Of a DNA stretch of 64,000 nucleotides, positions 24,943-37,526 are shown piece after piece. Origin of the DNA: Diplosphaera chodatii (Eukaryota; Chlorophyta; Trebouxiophyceae; Prasiolales; Stichococcaceae); assembly GCA_032358165.1 (NCBI GenBank), contig JAALGY010000011.1, positions 682,001-746,000 on the forward strand. The letters run 5' to 3'. Position 1 is the stretch's first letter; each line of letters begins with the position of its first letter. The notes under the pieces are model-generated. The model was not told the origin of the DNA. It saw only the letters and a list, made by a program, of their open reading frames with translations, and ran no database searches. A program made the translations under genes and the position numbers.

Positions 24943-27900
24943 TCAAGCTCTACTCCCGGTGTGCTTTGCAGTTCTGGCTGCCTCTTCCTCCGAGGTGGGC
25001 AGCACCCGTTTCAGCACGGCGGCGCTGCCATCTGACAACTTCCGTGCGGTGGTAATATCAAACATAAAGTCAAATTGATTTGACACCTGCGTGATGTGAA
25101 GCGCGAGCGCTGAGCACTGATGTGAGAACCCGAGGCCTTGCGACATTTTTTGTGTCAGTTTCATGAAGCAAAGAAGAAAATAATAGTTAAAAAAAAGAAA
25201 GCACAAGACAGCGGGAAACATATGAACGTTGAGTTTGTTCCAGCTAAGCTGACCTTGCTGGACGCCTCTTCTGGCTTCATGACCGATGCCACGACCTCCA
25301 CATGGACCCGACCCTGCAGCATTGAGAGAATGCCCTGCATGCGTGTGGCACCGACGAATGCTATTTTGTCATGCGCAGGTGTATGATGCGAGATGGTATA
25401 GTGGGGGCACTGCCGGCATTGCACACCAAGGTGGGGTCATCAGGTCGCCGTGCTGTGTGGGCGACATGCGACTGGAAGCGCAGCAGGTCACCAATGCTGA
25501 CGGGCGCCTGGAAGCTGACTTCCTCCACCTGCGCGAGTGGGACTGTCAGGTTCGCAACAGCTGCATGCAGGCCCGGCTGCCGCAGGCACGCAATGGCACG
25601 CGGTGTGAGGTGCGTCCGTCCTCTTTGGCATGCTTCGCACCTCCAGGAAAACTGGCCTGACGCCTGAGAACATGTAGCAGGTAGAGAAGGCTAGCTCGTA
25701 TGCCCGTCTGCAGGTTGGTCGTATGCTCGTTTTCAGTGGTCGAGTGCACAGTGCGGAAGTAGGCAGGCCCTGCCAGCCCTAGTGACAAGGTCCTCACCTC
25801 ATCAGGAAGCCACCAAAGATGCGACCATGCAGGTTCCTTTGCTGGGGCTGGCAGATGAACGTGTTCTGCATGAGAGCACGACAGCCCAACCTCGCTACAC
25901 TTTCTGGCATGTGTCAGGTGCTTGGTGTTGCACACTCCGCACTGCCAACCCCGGCAGTCTGCGACCAAGCCATGCAGTCGCGCCTGCATGGATGTGTCTC
26001 TCATCAGCACTGCATCGCTTGGTGCCAGGGCGGGCAGGTCCATCGCAGCGCGGGCCTCCGCCAGCAGCTCCCCAACACCCCCTGTGGTACATGTGTCACT
26101 TCGTATCACCTAGCCATCGTAATGACGCAAAGCATGTGTCATGTGGGTTGCTCAAGACTGCTGCAAACGCATATCTCTGACTGCCTTGTAAGTGAGAAGA
26201 CTTATGGCATTCCACGACACAAAGTTTGCAAACCGGCAACAAAACAGCTTGTCAGCTTCTTGCCTACGCTGGAAGGGGGTCCGCTCGCCTGCTGCTGCCG
26301 TGCCGCCCTGCGTTCGTCCGCGACCTGCTGCCGCTCGGCGAACAGCTGGCGCTGCGCCGCCGTCCGCGGCTGCAGCGGGTTGACGGCCATGGACTTGCGG
26401 GTCAGGGGGTCCCGCGCCACGAACGTGAACATCGCCGTCAGGCTCGCGTCCGGGCACCCGTCCTGTTGCACAGCATCAGGCAAGCGGTCAACGAACTGCC
26501 TTCCACCATGTGACCATGTAGCAGGGGCTTCTTCTCGAAGCTGCTGACAAGAGCAGCGACTGGAAGGGCGAGCGCTCTCTTGCTGCAGGCAAACATGCCT
26601 CTCCTCTGCGCATGTGACCCAGCACGGTCGACAAGCCAGCAAGATGTAGCGCCCCTGATCACAGCAACGCAAGAGTTCCATCCAGGGTATGATTCCACCA
26701 TGTACTTGTTTCAAGTTTGTTTAGTTGCCTTTCGTCCATCCACGACCACTAAACGAAACACATGACTTTTTAGAGAGAAAAATTCCAGAGAATTCTTTAC
26801 ATATTTTTAAAAAAGGAAGAAGAAAAAAGGAAAAACGCCGGCGCCCCACCTGGCGCAGCTGCATGCGGATGTCCAGCGCGGAGCGGCCCGTCCACACCAC
26901 GCTGCCGGCCATCGTCAGGTCCGCGCCCAGCACCAGGCGGCGGGCCAGGGAGATGCGGTCCACCGAGGCCGTGACCAGCAGCGGCGGCCGCGTCTCCGGC
27001 TTGCCGTCATCGCTGCACGCATGGGTACAATGCACATTTTGAAGCTTGCCTGCAGCACGTGCACGACCTGAAGCAGCTCGGACCTGGCAGCGCTCATCTT
27101 CGGCCCGTCATCTTTGCGGTCATTCAAGGCGGGTGGGATCCAGTGCCTGTCGGGAAGTGCGCACCAGTGCAGGAATGCGACATTATCCGGCATGCCACCA
27201 CTACTGCCGTATGTATGCAGCCTCGTCGCCACAGCAGAACAATGTCTTGCGGGGTGGATGTGCGCAGATTGCAGCCAACATGTGGATCATCAGTATGTGC
27301 ACATTGCACACCAGTGCAGGAATGCGACGTTGCCGGCGAGGCTGTCCAGGTCCTCCAGGAGTCTCCCGATCCTGGCGTGGCCCCACGGGTTGCGATACTG
27401 CAGCATCGCAGTGTGGAGTAGCATCAGGGCCGTTGTGTTTTGCTATGGTATCAGTGCCGCGGTGCTTCATGAGCAATGCACCGCGCTCATGAGGCTAGCT
27501 CTGGCCGTCGTTGGCTTGGTAGCATTGATCAAGCACAGTCCACGGTTGCAGACTTCACTGCACACCCTCTGTAGAAGAGCGCAACACCAGCGCGCAGCTG
27601 TGACAGGGATCATGATGTCACCTGCTCCCGCAGCACGGCGTCTGTGGAGAATGCGTAGGTGACTGCGGTCTCTTCAGGCGGCTTTTCAACTGCCACTGGG
27701 GGCTCTGAGTCCTCCAGCACCTTCTGATCCAACTTGTGCCGAGCAAACCACAACGACCGTGTGATGGGGCTGATCTCACCTGCGCATCGCATGCGCCGTC
27801 ACAGGGTAGTGTTCCCATAAAGCACACGCAGCCTGGGCAGCTTTGTCAGCCATGAACACACCTACAATGTCTTCCGGTGTCTCAAACTTGTTTGCTGGCA

Positions 27901-27991
27901 TGTGCCTGACAGCAGACGCCGTCGCAAACCCAGGATGGCCCGCGGCGCCAAGACTTGCTACCCGTTGCAGATGCCGCAACGTCCGCAGCAT
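24943..27991 (-). CDS. ACOT9: ACOT9-type acyl-CoA thioesterase with two hotdog domains, mitochondrial
   Basis: Hydrolyses acyl-CoA to free acid and CoA. Eleven exons: 27991-27862, 27779-27622, 27397-27312, 27012-26850, 26462-26264, 26081-25984, 25865-25798, 25707-25641, 25528-25427, 25313-25254, 25086-24943; 424 aa with all phases consistent. The N-terminus MLRTLRHLQRVASLGAAG is Arg-rich without acids, a good mitochondrial presequence. The first hotdog has YRNPWGHARIGRLLEDLDSL, LLVTASVDRIS and VVWTGRSALDIRM; FVARDPLTRKSMAVNPLQP follows. The second has TFICQPQQRNLHGRIFGGFL, AYELAF and VSFQAPVSIGDLLRFQSHVA. All are close to the animal and plant ACOT9 family. Two introns use GC donors, after 26264 (TAG|GCAAGA) and after 25984 (CAG|GCGCGA). 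For the second, a GT donor 18 nt downstream would instead add six residues in frame. Confidence 0.9.
27162..27328 (-). repeat. Duplicated exon end inside an ACOT intron
   Basis: A 20-nt stretch is identical at 27162-27181 and 27309-27328 (plus-strand sequence from CACCAGTGC to ATGCGAC); flanks also match imperfectly. The second copy is the real end of the third ACOT exon (...NVAFLH) with its GT donor. The first lies in the following intron and still encodes NVAFLHW followed by a GTG donor-like site. Confidence 0.75.
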
Positions 27992-28535
27992 TGTTGCAGA
28001 CGACAGGACACTGGCGCTTGCTCCTGCATGTCCGGTCGCAATGACTTGAGGGAAGTGAATGTGCACATCGTGATCAAATTGCTGTACCTTGCCAGTACGG
28101 TGTCCGGGACTACAGGGGCTGTGTGCAGTTGTGCTTGGCAATGTATCCGTCCTCAGGTTCACGTTACTGATTGATACGTCAAACTTAGCACAGATCCGCA
28201 AAGCACAGCAAGCAAAAAGTCCACGCGGTGTGCGCACGACACAGTAGCCAGCCAAGCAGGCAGTTTCCTGCAGTTACCCTCCAATATACAATAATGGCAC
28301 ACGCAACTAGCGCAGCAGACTACAACAAGTGATATTGTTGATTGACGACTGTTCTGACCAATGAGACCCGCAGCACTGCTGCGGCAGCTGATCCATTGCG
28401 TTCACCGAGCATGGCAAACGCCTAGCTAACTTTGCTGTTTGGGGCGGTGCTGCGGAGCACAGCCGCCCGACCCGGCCACGCAGCAGCGCACCAGGCTGCC
28501 TGATCTGGGCGTGCGCCTGCCCGGCGGGCCGCCCC
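27992..28535. other. Intergenic: MAP3K-epsilon 3' region and ACOT promoter
   Basis: Both neighbours read on the minus strand, so this holds the 3' UTR of the kinase and the ACOT promoter. An in-frame open stretch runs upstream of the ACOT start to 28255, but it does not resemble protein. Nothing else is supported. Confidence 0.45.
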
Positions 28536-31500
28536 TCAGAACACGGTGTTGACGCGGAAGGCGTCCAGCAGCGACTGCGCCTGCCGCCGCACCAGCACCG
28601 CCTGGGAGGCGTCGGCGCCGCCGCCCGCCACCAGCCGCCGCAGCGACTCCTGGATCGGCCACTTCACCAGGAACTCCTGCAGGAGGAGCACATTGGTCGC
28701 CTGACGACGAGCCCCAGTCTCAAAGGCACTGCCAGTGCCCAGCAGGCATCCGTCGCTGTGCACACCCCCTTCTGGTGGTTGCTGATCGGCACGAACAACA
28801 AGCAGCCACACCGCTCAGCACAGGCGGAGTGAACCCCATGCAGCAGGTGCATCTCCACGCAAAGGGCCGCAACTTGGGAGCAACACCTGTTCTACAGGAG
28901 ACTGGTCAGGAGTGCATCCGACCTTTGGCCGGGGGTGGTGCTCGTAGATGGCGCGCAGCGCCTGCAGCAGCGGCAGCGCCGCCAGCGCCGGCGGCCGCTT
29001 CAGCAGCTCGCACAGCAGCGGCGGCAGCCCAGAGCGCCCCGCCTGGAGATAGGAATTTGGTACGCCATCAGGGTATGCAGCATGACATGAAGTCGATCAC
29101 GGGTCGCGTAATGCCAGAATCAAATATGCCTGTTCACGTACGTGTGTTCCAACTCAGAAATTCAATGTAGAGCCTTACCTCGGCAGCCACCCGCGGGCCC
29201 GCACGCAGCAAGCGTGCCAGCGGCCCCAGGATCGCAACGAGCGCATCTGTGTCCCCCGGCACTGCAAGCGAGCACCAGACTCTCGTTGGCAACGTCAGCA
29301 AATGAGCGGTTCATACATGTCGTTATGATATGCTGCAAACACATGTGAGCGCATCGTCCAAACAGGGGTATAGCAGCATCTTGCTCGCATGGAGGACGGC
29401 TACCTGCAGGGGTGTGCGAGGCGAGGAGGGAGGTGAGGCGCGCCAGGGTGTCCCTGGTGGCCAGGCGCGGCTGCAGCCGACCAGCATCCTCCTCCAGCCA
29501 CGCTGCCAATGCATCCAGTGCAAGGGCCTGCTGACCAGAAGGAGGCGTGTCGATCCACACTCACGGCAGAGGAGTGGCTCTAATCGGCTGCCTTTACATG
29601 CGGTGACGTGCAGCTTGGGGTCTATCAAGGCTACAGGCGTACGCGATTGGACGCGCGTCTCAACAAACACGACAATCGGCGAGCAGCAAGCTACTGTTCG
29701 AAGCCTGCCACCTGGTAGATCACATTGCACAGGACGCCCGGCAAGATGCCACACTGTCGGCATCGTGCAGCGAGGTTTCTAGGAGATACAACCCTTTCCA
29801 ACACACCCCGAAAGCAGTGGTCACCTGGTAGGGCGGGTCGCGCAGGAGGCCCAGCAGCACGCCGGCGCCGTCGGCGGCGCCCAGGGCGGCGCGCCCCCGC
29901 TGCGTGGAGTGCGCCATGGCGCACAGCATCGGCACCGCCCGCTCCCGCAGCCGCGCCTGGATGGTGCCCTCCCCCGGCGGGCCGTCCTGGGCGGAACGAC
30001 AACACGTGCGTCAGCAAACACATGAAGAACAACAGCTGATAGATCAAGGACATCTCGAAGAGCAGGACACCCCAGCCCGAAGGGCCTTGGCCAACCACAG
30101 GACAGGGCAATGCAACAGCCATGCTGGACGGTGGCAACTCCACGGAGTGTACCAACACAGCAACTCATTGCAGCATCTTTGAAGGGGGCGCACCGGGGGC
30201 GCAACCAAGCGCACGAGGTGGGGCACCACCCCCGACACAGCCGCCGCCTCCTGCCGAGTCCTGCAGCAGGCACCAGAGTGGCAGATGAGCGACTTGACAG
30301 CTATGACAGAAGTCAAAATCTGCAGGCAACATGAACAGAACACCCGAAGAAGCAGCACGCATATGCCGGGCAGAGGGCTTGCCGCAGCTGCGTCGCGCAC
30401 CGGCTGATCTTGCACAGGTTGTCCAGCGCCGCCAGCGCCTGAGCGACGCCCTCCGCCGGCCGCCCCGCCGCCAGGAACGGCTCCAGCAGCTGGATTGTGC
30501 CGCAGTCCTGCACGAAACATGTTCAGGGTCGCACATCCCGGTGATGAACCTGCAATCTGGCCTGCTGCCAGCTATGCCTCCGCCAGGCTTGACAACAGCA
30601 TTACTAGCGTCCTACTGACCCGGTACTCCCAAAGGACCCTTTGGGAAGTTTCAGGACAGCTGCTGGTGACAGCACCCACATGTGGGTTTGCATGCTGTAG
30701 CGCAGGATGCATATGCCAGCTCGTCGATCGTTTGCAGAACTGTCATTGACCCTGCGCTTGCTTTTGGAGCAAGGCGAACCTATCTAATTCACCAGCTTCA
30801 TTTGATGTGGGCACGCAAGCGCAAGCGCATCCAGGCTTGGAATGCATGGATTCGCCAGGGCTTGTTGCCCACATCAAGCTGAGGCTAAGCAGCCCATACA
30901 GCACAATGCAACACGAAGGCCGCGTTCGACCGCCATATCATTTGCTGAGCAGAATGTGTCAACCATGGGGAGTCAGTCAGTCAGTCAGCAGCAGCAGCAG
31001 CAGCAGGCTTGCCTGTCAGGTGTTGCCATGCCGTGTCAGGTACACATGAAGGCTGTTTGACTGGGGCATCACAAGTGTTCATGACTGCTCAGAAGCGCAC
31101 ATAGAGCGGCAGAAGCAGCGCGGGGTCCGCGGTCAGGGCCCGCAGCGCCCGCAGCAGCTGAAGCGACGGCGCCGGCGGCAGCGCGTGCGTGACCTCGATC
31201 AGCTGCAGCAGCGTCTCCCGCTTGGCCAGCGACGCCTGCATCGCGCTCAACTCGCTATCAGGGTTGCTGCGTAGCCTGCCGCACCGTGTTCCTGATGAAG
31301 TGACTCGTAGCGCTGCACATCTGTGTGGTGCAGTGCAATGTGACTCCTGGGACCAGAGCCCATGCACTTGCTCAGGAGTGCCACTTCTGTTGCACTGTGA
31401 GCCGGGCACCTTCGTGGCTGTGTCGGCATGCGCCATGACCAGCAGCAGGTCTGCGGCCCGCATGACGATGCTGTCGGCATCTCGTGGCGGAGCTGAGGCG

Positions 31501-34500
31501 AAGCCGCCGCCGCCGCCGCCGCCGCTGACCCTGGCCGTGGGGTCGCCTGCTGGGCCGCCCTGGGGTGTGCCTGGCACCCCCAGCGGTGTCCTCACTTGCC
31601 CCTTGCTGTCTGCAGGACACGAAGCTTTCAGTTGAAATCACTGCCCTACTGAGACGTGTGGAAGAGACGGCAGACCACCATACAAGTGGGGGGTATAGCA
31701 CACTGCTCCCAGGAGGCCAGCACTGGAGAGCAGAGTCCGAGCATTGACCACGCTGCTACAGCATCATTTGATAATGCGCTGCCTACCACGTTTGGTAGTG
31801 CCTGCGTCTGCAACTGAGGGCACCAGACCATCTGTGAGCGACTGCGCGGACGTCTGCCGGGGTCCAAAGCTCGGGCCATTCGCCTGTTGAGACAAAGGGT
31901 GCGCAGTCATGAAAGCCACCATCTGTGCGAGACAGTGTCACAGTGTACATCTTCCCGGCATGAGATGGAAGTTGAGGCACGAACTGACATTGCCTGTCAT
32001 TGCCTGTGGCTTCGATCAGCACAGTGGCAGAGGGTCTCCCAGCAGGCAGATGCCAGTCACTGACAGCATGCTCACTGCGCCGCGGGGCGTCGTGCCGTTG
32101 GCCACTGGCTGCCCCGCAAGGCGTGTGAGCAGCAGCACAAGCCGCAGCGGCAGCCCCGCCGCCGCGCACATGCGACACCGCAGCACCATAGCCCCCCGCC
32201 CGCCCGCCTGTACATTGGAGCAGGATATTGCTACACTGCATGCATATACCATGGAAATTGAGGCACGTTTGGCCACCATCAGATGCTGCAGAGTCCTCCT
32301 GACTTACTGCCGGTGGCTGTGCTGGGTAACAGCGTGGGAGCAAGCCCCCTGCTACAGCAGGAACATAGTGGGACTGCACAGTTGAACACCGCGGTTGCTG
32401 ACCTGCAGAGCCGACCACAGGGCATTGCATGCTATGCCAGCGAGACTGCCGCCGTCGGGTGCCACATCGTCCACCAGGTTCGTCAGCGACGCCAGACCCT
32501 AAACAGGTGAGATGTGAACATTGATTGCTTTGCAGAGGACACCTTCAGCATGGTCCCACAGTCTGAGACACGGATGTATGCACGACCACCATGGATCTGA
32601 GCATACCTGGCAGGCGACCAGGAGCTGCACGCCAGCAGGCGGCCCTGTGGCCAGACGTCCCAGGAATGCCGCCGCCTCCACCCTTGCTGCATGGTCTGAC
32701 GTCCTGCCATCGGAACAAAGTTGCAGCTACAAATGGTGGTTGTGTAGGGAGCGCCGTACACTTGCACAAGCACAGCAGGCAAGAGACAGGTGTGATATGC
32801 GGTATCACGCCCAACAGAGACGCAAAATCTAGCACCTATCACTGAAGGCGCCGACAGCTGGGATGAAGCCTTGCAGCGCCAGCGCGTGCAGCGTCTGCTG
32901 GTCGCTCGCGGCAGCATTTGTCAGCCGCAGCGCCGACAAAGCCACCTGCACCAGGTCATCTGGTATATGCTGCTCCCGTGTGAACATCACTTTGCCTACC
33001 AACCCAAGTCTTTGGGGTCCGTGCATAATCACACAAAGGAAAGGGCAGCAGGTTGGGACGGGCACTGCACCTCTGGTTTTGTGTCTGGGTGTCGGCTGTC
33101 CAGCAGCTCCAGCAGGGCAGCGGCGCCATCTGCCTCCAGGAAGGCCGCCCGTCCCTCGGGGCCGCTGGCGACGGCCTCCGTCAGGGCGACCGCTGATACC
33201 GCCGGCTGCGGGTCCCGTGCTGAGGCACGACCGACTGGCCGCAGCGCCGCCAGCAGCCTCCGCACCTGACGTGAGGGCTTGTACCTCACCGATGAGGCCA
33301 CATGGTGTACCACCACAACATTGATGTGGATCTGTAACAGGTATCAGGTATCACTACTGTGCATGCAGCACGGTACACACGAAATGGTGAGGCATTGAGT
33401 AAGGGTTTTAACAATGTGCTACCTCGCTGGCTTTGCGCTGGCCGGGCGTTGATGCTGCTGAGCCACCCTGCGGTGATGCAGGCACTGGCGCAGGACCCGC
33501 TGCCTCTGCAGCAGCTGCTTCCTGCTGCTCCAGCCACGCAGCCATATCGCCACCGCCCCAGCCTCCACTGTCAGCTGGACCCGATGCTGAACCCAGCTGC
33601 GCCAGCACCGCCTCCAGCGGCCTGCTGGGCTGGCTCACCGCTGCAGGGGGGCCTGCCGGCTGCCGTTTGGCTGTGCCCGGCTGCAGCCGCCGCTTGCCAG
33701 CTGCCTCGGCTGAAGCAGGCGCATCTGCTGTGCTGGCCACCCCTCTGCCATTGCTGGTGCTCCTGCAGGAGTGACACACGGTCACAATCATGGTTCGCAA
33801 CAGGGAGCAGTCTGAGTAAACAGCAGACGGTAGTAGTACCTTGCGCTATCGACACCATTCAAGGAGAAAGTGTCATGTAGACCATGCACCCACAGTTTGA
33901 CAACCGTACACCCAACGGATATGCCTGAGCACTGCTGACATCTGCCAAATCCTACAGCTGCACTCACCGCCTGTCAGGCGAAGGCGGCAGGGCGTCTGGC
34001 ATGTCCCGCAGCGTGGCGTCCACGACGGCCGAGACCGGCTCCATGGCCGGGCCGGGCCGCCGCCCCCGCAGCGTGTCCTGCCAGCTGGCGCGCAGCGTGT
34101 TGCGGGACGCGCCCAGCCACCCGTGCCGCTGCAGCGTCCGTGCGTCGGGCCGCCTGGCTGGGTCCTGTTACGAAGGCAAGTCACCCTGATGACAGTGTCA
34201 CGATACGAAAATGTGCAGAAAATGGTGGCATGCAGGTGGTGTGCTTGCAGCTTCAGCCCATAGCTGCATCCTGTGCCAGTAGGCTATCCTATTCAACAGC
34301 GCAACCAATCATGGATGGTCAAGCCTTAATGCGCAAGTGTCTCGCATAGTTCCTATTCTGCAGCATGACTGCAGGCCACATAAAACATAGCTATACATGT
34401 GCAGCACTCCCACAAGTTGCAGAGGCTATGCAAGGGCAATCTAGGACAGTGTGAAGCTGCTGTTTCCGGCAGTGGAAGCTGGCCATACAAGCTGATTGTG

Positions 34501-36355
34501 TATACATCCTTGGAAACTTCGAGTGACAGATGCAAACCCTTCCACAATGTTGTACCTTGTGGAAGCACTGCAGCAGGAAGTCGCGCAGCTCTGGGGACAG
34601 GGAGTCGGGCAGCGGGGGCCGTGCGTCGGCCACGATGCGGAACAGCGCTGACATGGGCTGGAGCTCGAAGTACGGCGGCACGCCCGTCAGCAGCTCCAGG
34701 CACAGGCAGCCCACCGACCAGATGTCCGCAGCGGCGCTCACGCTCGTCATCTCGATGACCTGCAAAGCACTTGAGGAGCGCTTGTGCAGGAATGTCACAT
34801 AAAGCAGATGTAGGTCCAGGCTGCCGTTGACTGCTGTCCGCCAGAGGATGCAGACTTGTCACCTAGATGCCATGCTGCAGCTTGAGCATCGTGCAACCAG
34901 CCGTTTCCTTCAGGGTATGCATCACTCCACTAGCTGCCAAACATAAACAACCAGTTGATAGTTCTGCTGACTGGAGCAGCAAGACTAGCGACTAGCTGCT
35001 GCAACGGTGCCGTCAAATGATACTTCATTGTGCTATATCTCCTTCTTACAGCTTCAGACCATGCATCCGTACCTCAGGAGCCATCCAGTAGGGGGTGCCC
35101 ACCACCGCAATGGCCGCCGGATCCTCCTCATCCGCGATCTCCCCCAGGCGGCTGGCCACGCCAAAGTCCGCCAGCTTCACCAGACCCTGTTCGCAAGGCA
35201 TGAGCGCTGCGCTCAGCCGGCATCTGCTTAGACGCTACCGCCGCCATCATGATTGCAGCCCGTTTGGCGGCATCTGAAACATAGCTAGACAGTTCTGAGC
35301 AGAGCAGTCTTGTAGGCACCTCCTTGGTGGTGAGGATGTTGGCGCCCTTGATGTCGCGATGCACCACACCCTGCTCGTGCAGGTATGCAAGCCCCGCCAG
35401 GACCTGCGTGTGACCATCTGGGTATATACCGCCTGGCTTAGGCCACGACATGCAGGCAGCCACCTATGCTGCAAGGCACAGTACGCCAGTCGTCCCCTGT
35501 CACGGTGCGATGCACCTGCAGTGCTCTTAGATGCAGTGCAAGGGTTTCACACCTGCGAGATGTACATGGCCACCAGGGGCTCAGGGAAGCAGCTGAAGCG
35601 GGATGGCTTGATGATGTTGGACAGCGCGCCGTTCTCCATGAACTGCATGCAGGGTGCAGAAGTGTTCGTTCCTCCTCTCGATTTCAGCAAGCCACCAGCG
35701 TTGGGTATGCGGATGACATACTGCATCATCATGCACAGGGCATGGTCGATGCATCTGCTGCACTTTGTAGGGACCGACCTCCATGATGATGTACAGGTGG
35801 CTGCGTGTCTTGAAGCTGCCAATGTACTTGACGATGTTGGGGTGGTTCAGGCCGCGCAGCAGCTCAATCTCGCCCATGATGCCCGCCAGCGCCTCATTGT
35901 TGATGCCACCCAGCGCACTGCGCAGGGACCATCCGGTGAGGTATGTGTGAAATCCTATATATGCGTCAAAGGCAACACCACTTCTTGGTGCCAGTGGGTG
36001 TCTAGCAAGTCGACCTCGAGGGGCTTTGCATGCAACCTATGCATGTGTGTGCCGATTGGCTGCCGGAGGCCACCGTCACAGACAGCGCTCACAGCTGCTT
36101 GATAGCGACGGCCTCGCCGCTGCGCGTGTCCAGCCCCTTGAAGACCTGGCCGAAGGCGCCGCGCCCCAGCTCCTCCCCCAGCATGTACTTGTCCGTCAGG
36201 GCCGCCCGCGCTCCGCCCGGGGCGCCGCCGCCGCCGAGGCCGCTCGCCGACCGCATCGCCGCCATGAGCCCGCCTGACGCGGCCGGCGCTGCAGGCTGCG
36301 GAGCGCCTGGCTGCGGCACCGCTGCGGCTGCCGGCATCGCAGAGGCGTCGGCCAT
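28536..36355 (-). CDS. MAP3KE1: MAP3K-epsilon protein kinase (Cdc7-like) with armadillo repeats
   Basis: Matches plant MAP3K-epsilon-1, related to yeast Cdc7p/Cdc15 of the septation and mitotic-exit networks and linked in plants to cytokinesis and cell viability. The first exon (36355 to about 36092) gives an Ala/Pro/Gly-rich leader, then [20 protein letters not shown] and AVAIKQL. Later exons give [105 protein letters not shown] (near 35095) and [20 protein letters not shown]. The region after the kinase ([20 protein letters not shown]) also aligns with the plant protein. ARM segments are recognisable one by one: LLALRPVG (near 33240), [68 protein letters not shown], and [11 protein letters not shown] near 28950. 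The C-terminus [18 protein letters not shown] matches the end of the family. A start at 36418 is an alternative. Confidence 0.92.
30969..31006. repeat. Simple repeats (GTCA)n and (CAG)n in a MAP3K-epsilon intron
   Basis: A short AGTC/GTCA tetranucleotide run is followed directly by about seven CAG triplets. It is non-coding in my reading of the gene. Confidence 0.7.
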
Positions 36356-37526
36356 GCTGCTGATTCGACAGCCTGGACTGAAGCCACTATGCAGCGCCGG
36401 CTTGGTGCGCTGTGCCACTGCAGCTGCAGCTGCCTAATGACAGATGAGCTGCCTCAGCAGTAGCTGGCAAGCCATGGTCATGACCGCCAGGAAGGGCTTG
36501 AAGTCAGCAGGCGCTGCGGAGTCCACGCCAACAGCGCTATGCAAGCGCAAGCAGCAGCCGCAGGAAGAGCTTCGAGCAAGTCGTCAGACTCTGGCATCCA
36601 CTTGGTAAAGAAGCTGAGTCCTCACGAAGATGCTGAATCTTCTGCAACTTGTGGGCTGTCTGTCACAGCTGTCTGATGCTTACAATCGACCTCGTTCCGT
36701 TGCCTCGTGCATGCCGCAGCCGGTAGCTTGCTCCAGCTACTGCTAGCAGTATCAGACTGCTGCTGGAAAGATCCAAAGGCGGCGTGAATGCGTTTCCAGA
36801 AATGCTACATCACATCACAACGCGAGGCAGTAGTGATCGGAACTGCAACCTGCAAAACACTGCGCACGGCATGTGAGGATGCAGAGCTTTACTACGACCA
36901 AAGACAGCGTTGGTATGTTACCGATGGCCATCCACAAGCATGCATTGGCACAGAATCTCTCCTCTTGCCAAACCCTGAAACGTCTCGGACAAGCAGAATC
37001 CTTGCAGCACCAATCCGCTGGTCGATGCGCTGCTTTCGGCGCGGCCATAGAACCACGTACAGCGAGAACTGCTCGTGTGGCTCGCACTGTTTCGCCTAAG
37101 GCTGCTTTCCGTCGCAAAAGCGTCGCTGAGCCGCTCGCTGGTCGACACACTCCTCGGCCACCATACTGTCAGGCGCCAACAACGTGCAGGAATGTCTCGG
37201 TAGCATTATATCTTCGGGTTGCATGTAAGGGACGTCACCTGCTGAGATGGTAGCCCCGTCTACATGGTCATGGCGCACCTGCGGTGGCGGCAATGATCAG
37301 GACTGCCACAGCATGAGGTCATACCGCACGTTTGGCACGGACAGCTGCGCCGCAACGCTGAAGACTGATTTCAGGCCGACAGCCACCAAGTCGCCATGGA
37401 GAGGCGGTGGTCAGGTGTGCCTGAGGCAGCATGCCATATGCAGATGGAGAGTGTGCAATGCATACGCCTGCATCCATTTGGTCGCCACATACAAGCAGAT
37501 ACGTTGAGCACGAGCCACCCGTGCAG
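36356..37526. other. Divergent intergenic region with unresolved 5' exons of the RPGRIP1-like gene
   Basis: This contains the MAP3K-epsilon promoter and, on the plus strand, the promoter and probably first exon(s) of the coiled-coil gene that starts clearly at 37527. The plus-strand frame 36873-37253 is open and basic, but I could not join it to a convincing exon. No RNA gene or repeat is seen. Confidence 0.4.

Noticed and set aside
12586..36355. Interpreting FUSED, RecQ, ACOT and MAP3K-epsilon as one functional cluster
   Set aside because: RecQ and ACOT have unrelated roles, strands alternate, and eukaryotic neighbours seldom share pathways; only the two-kinase linkage is kept as a finding.
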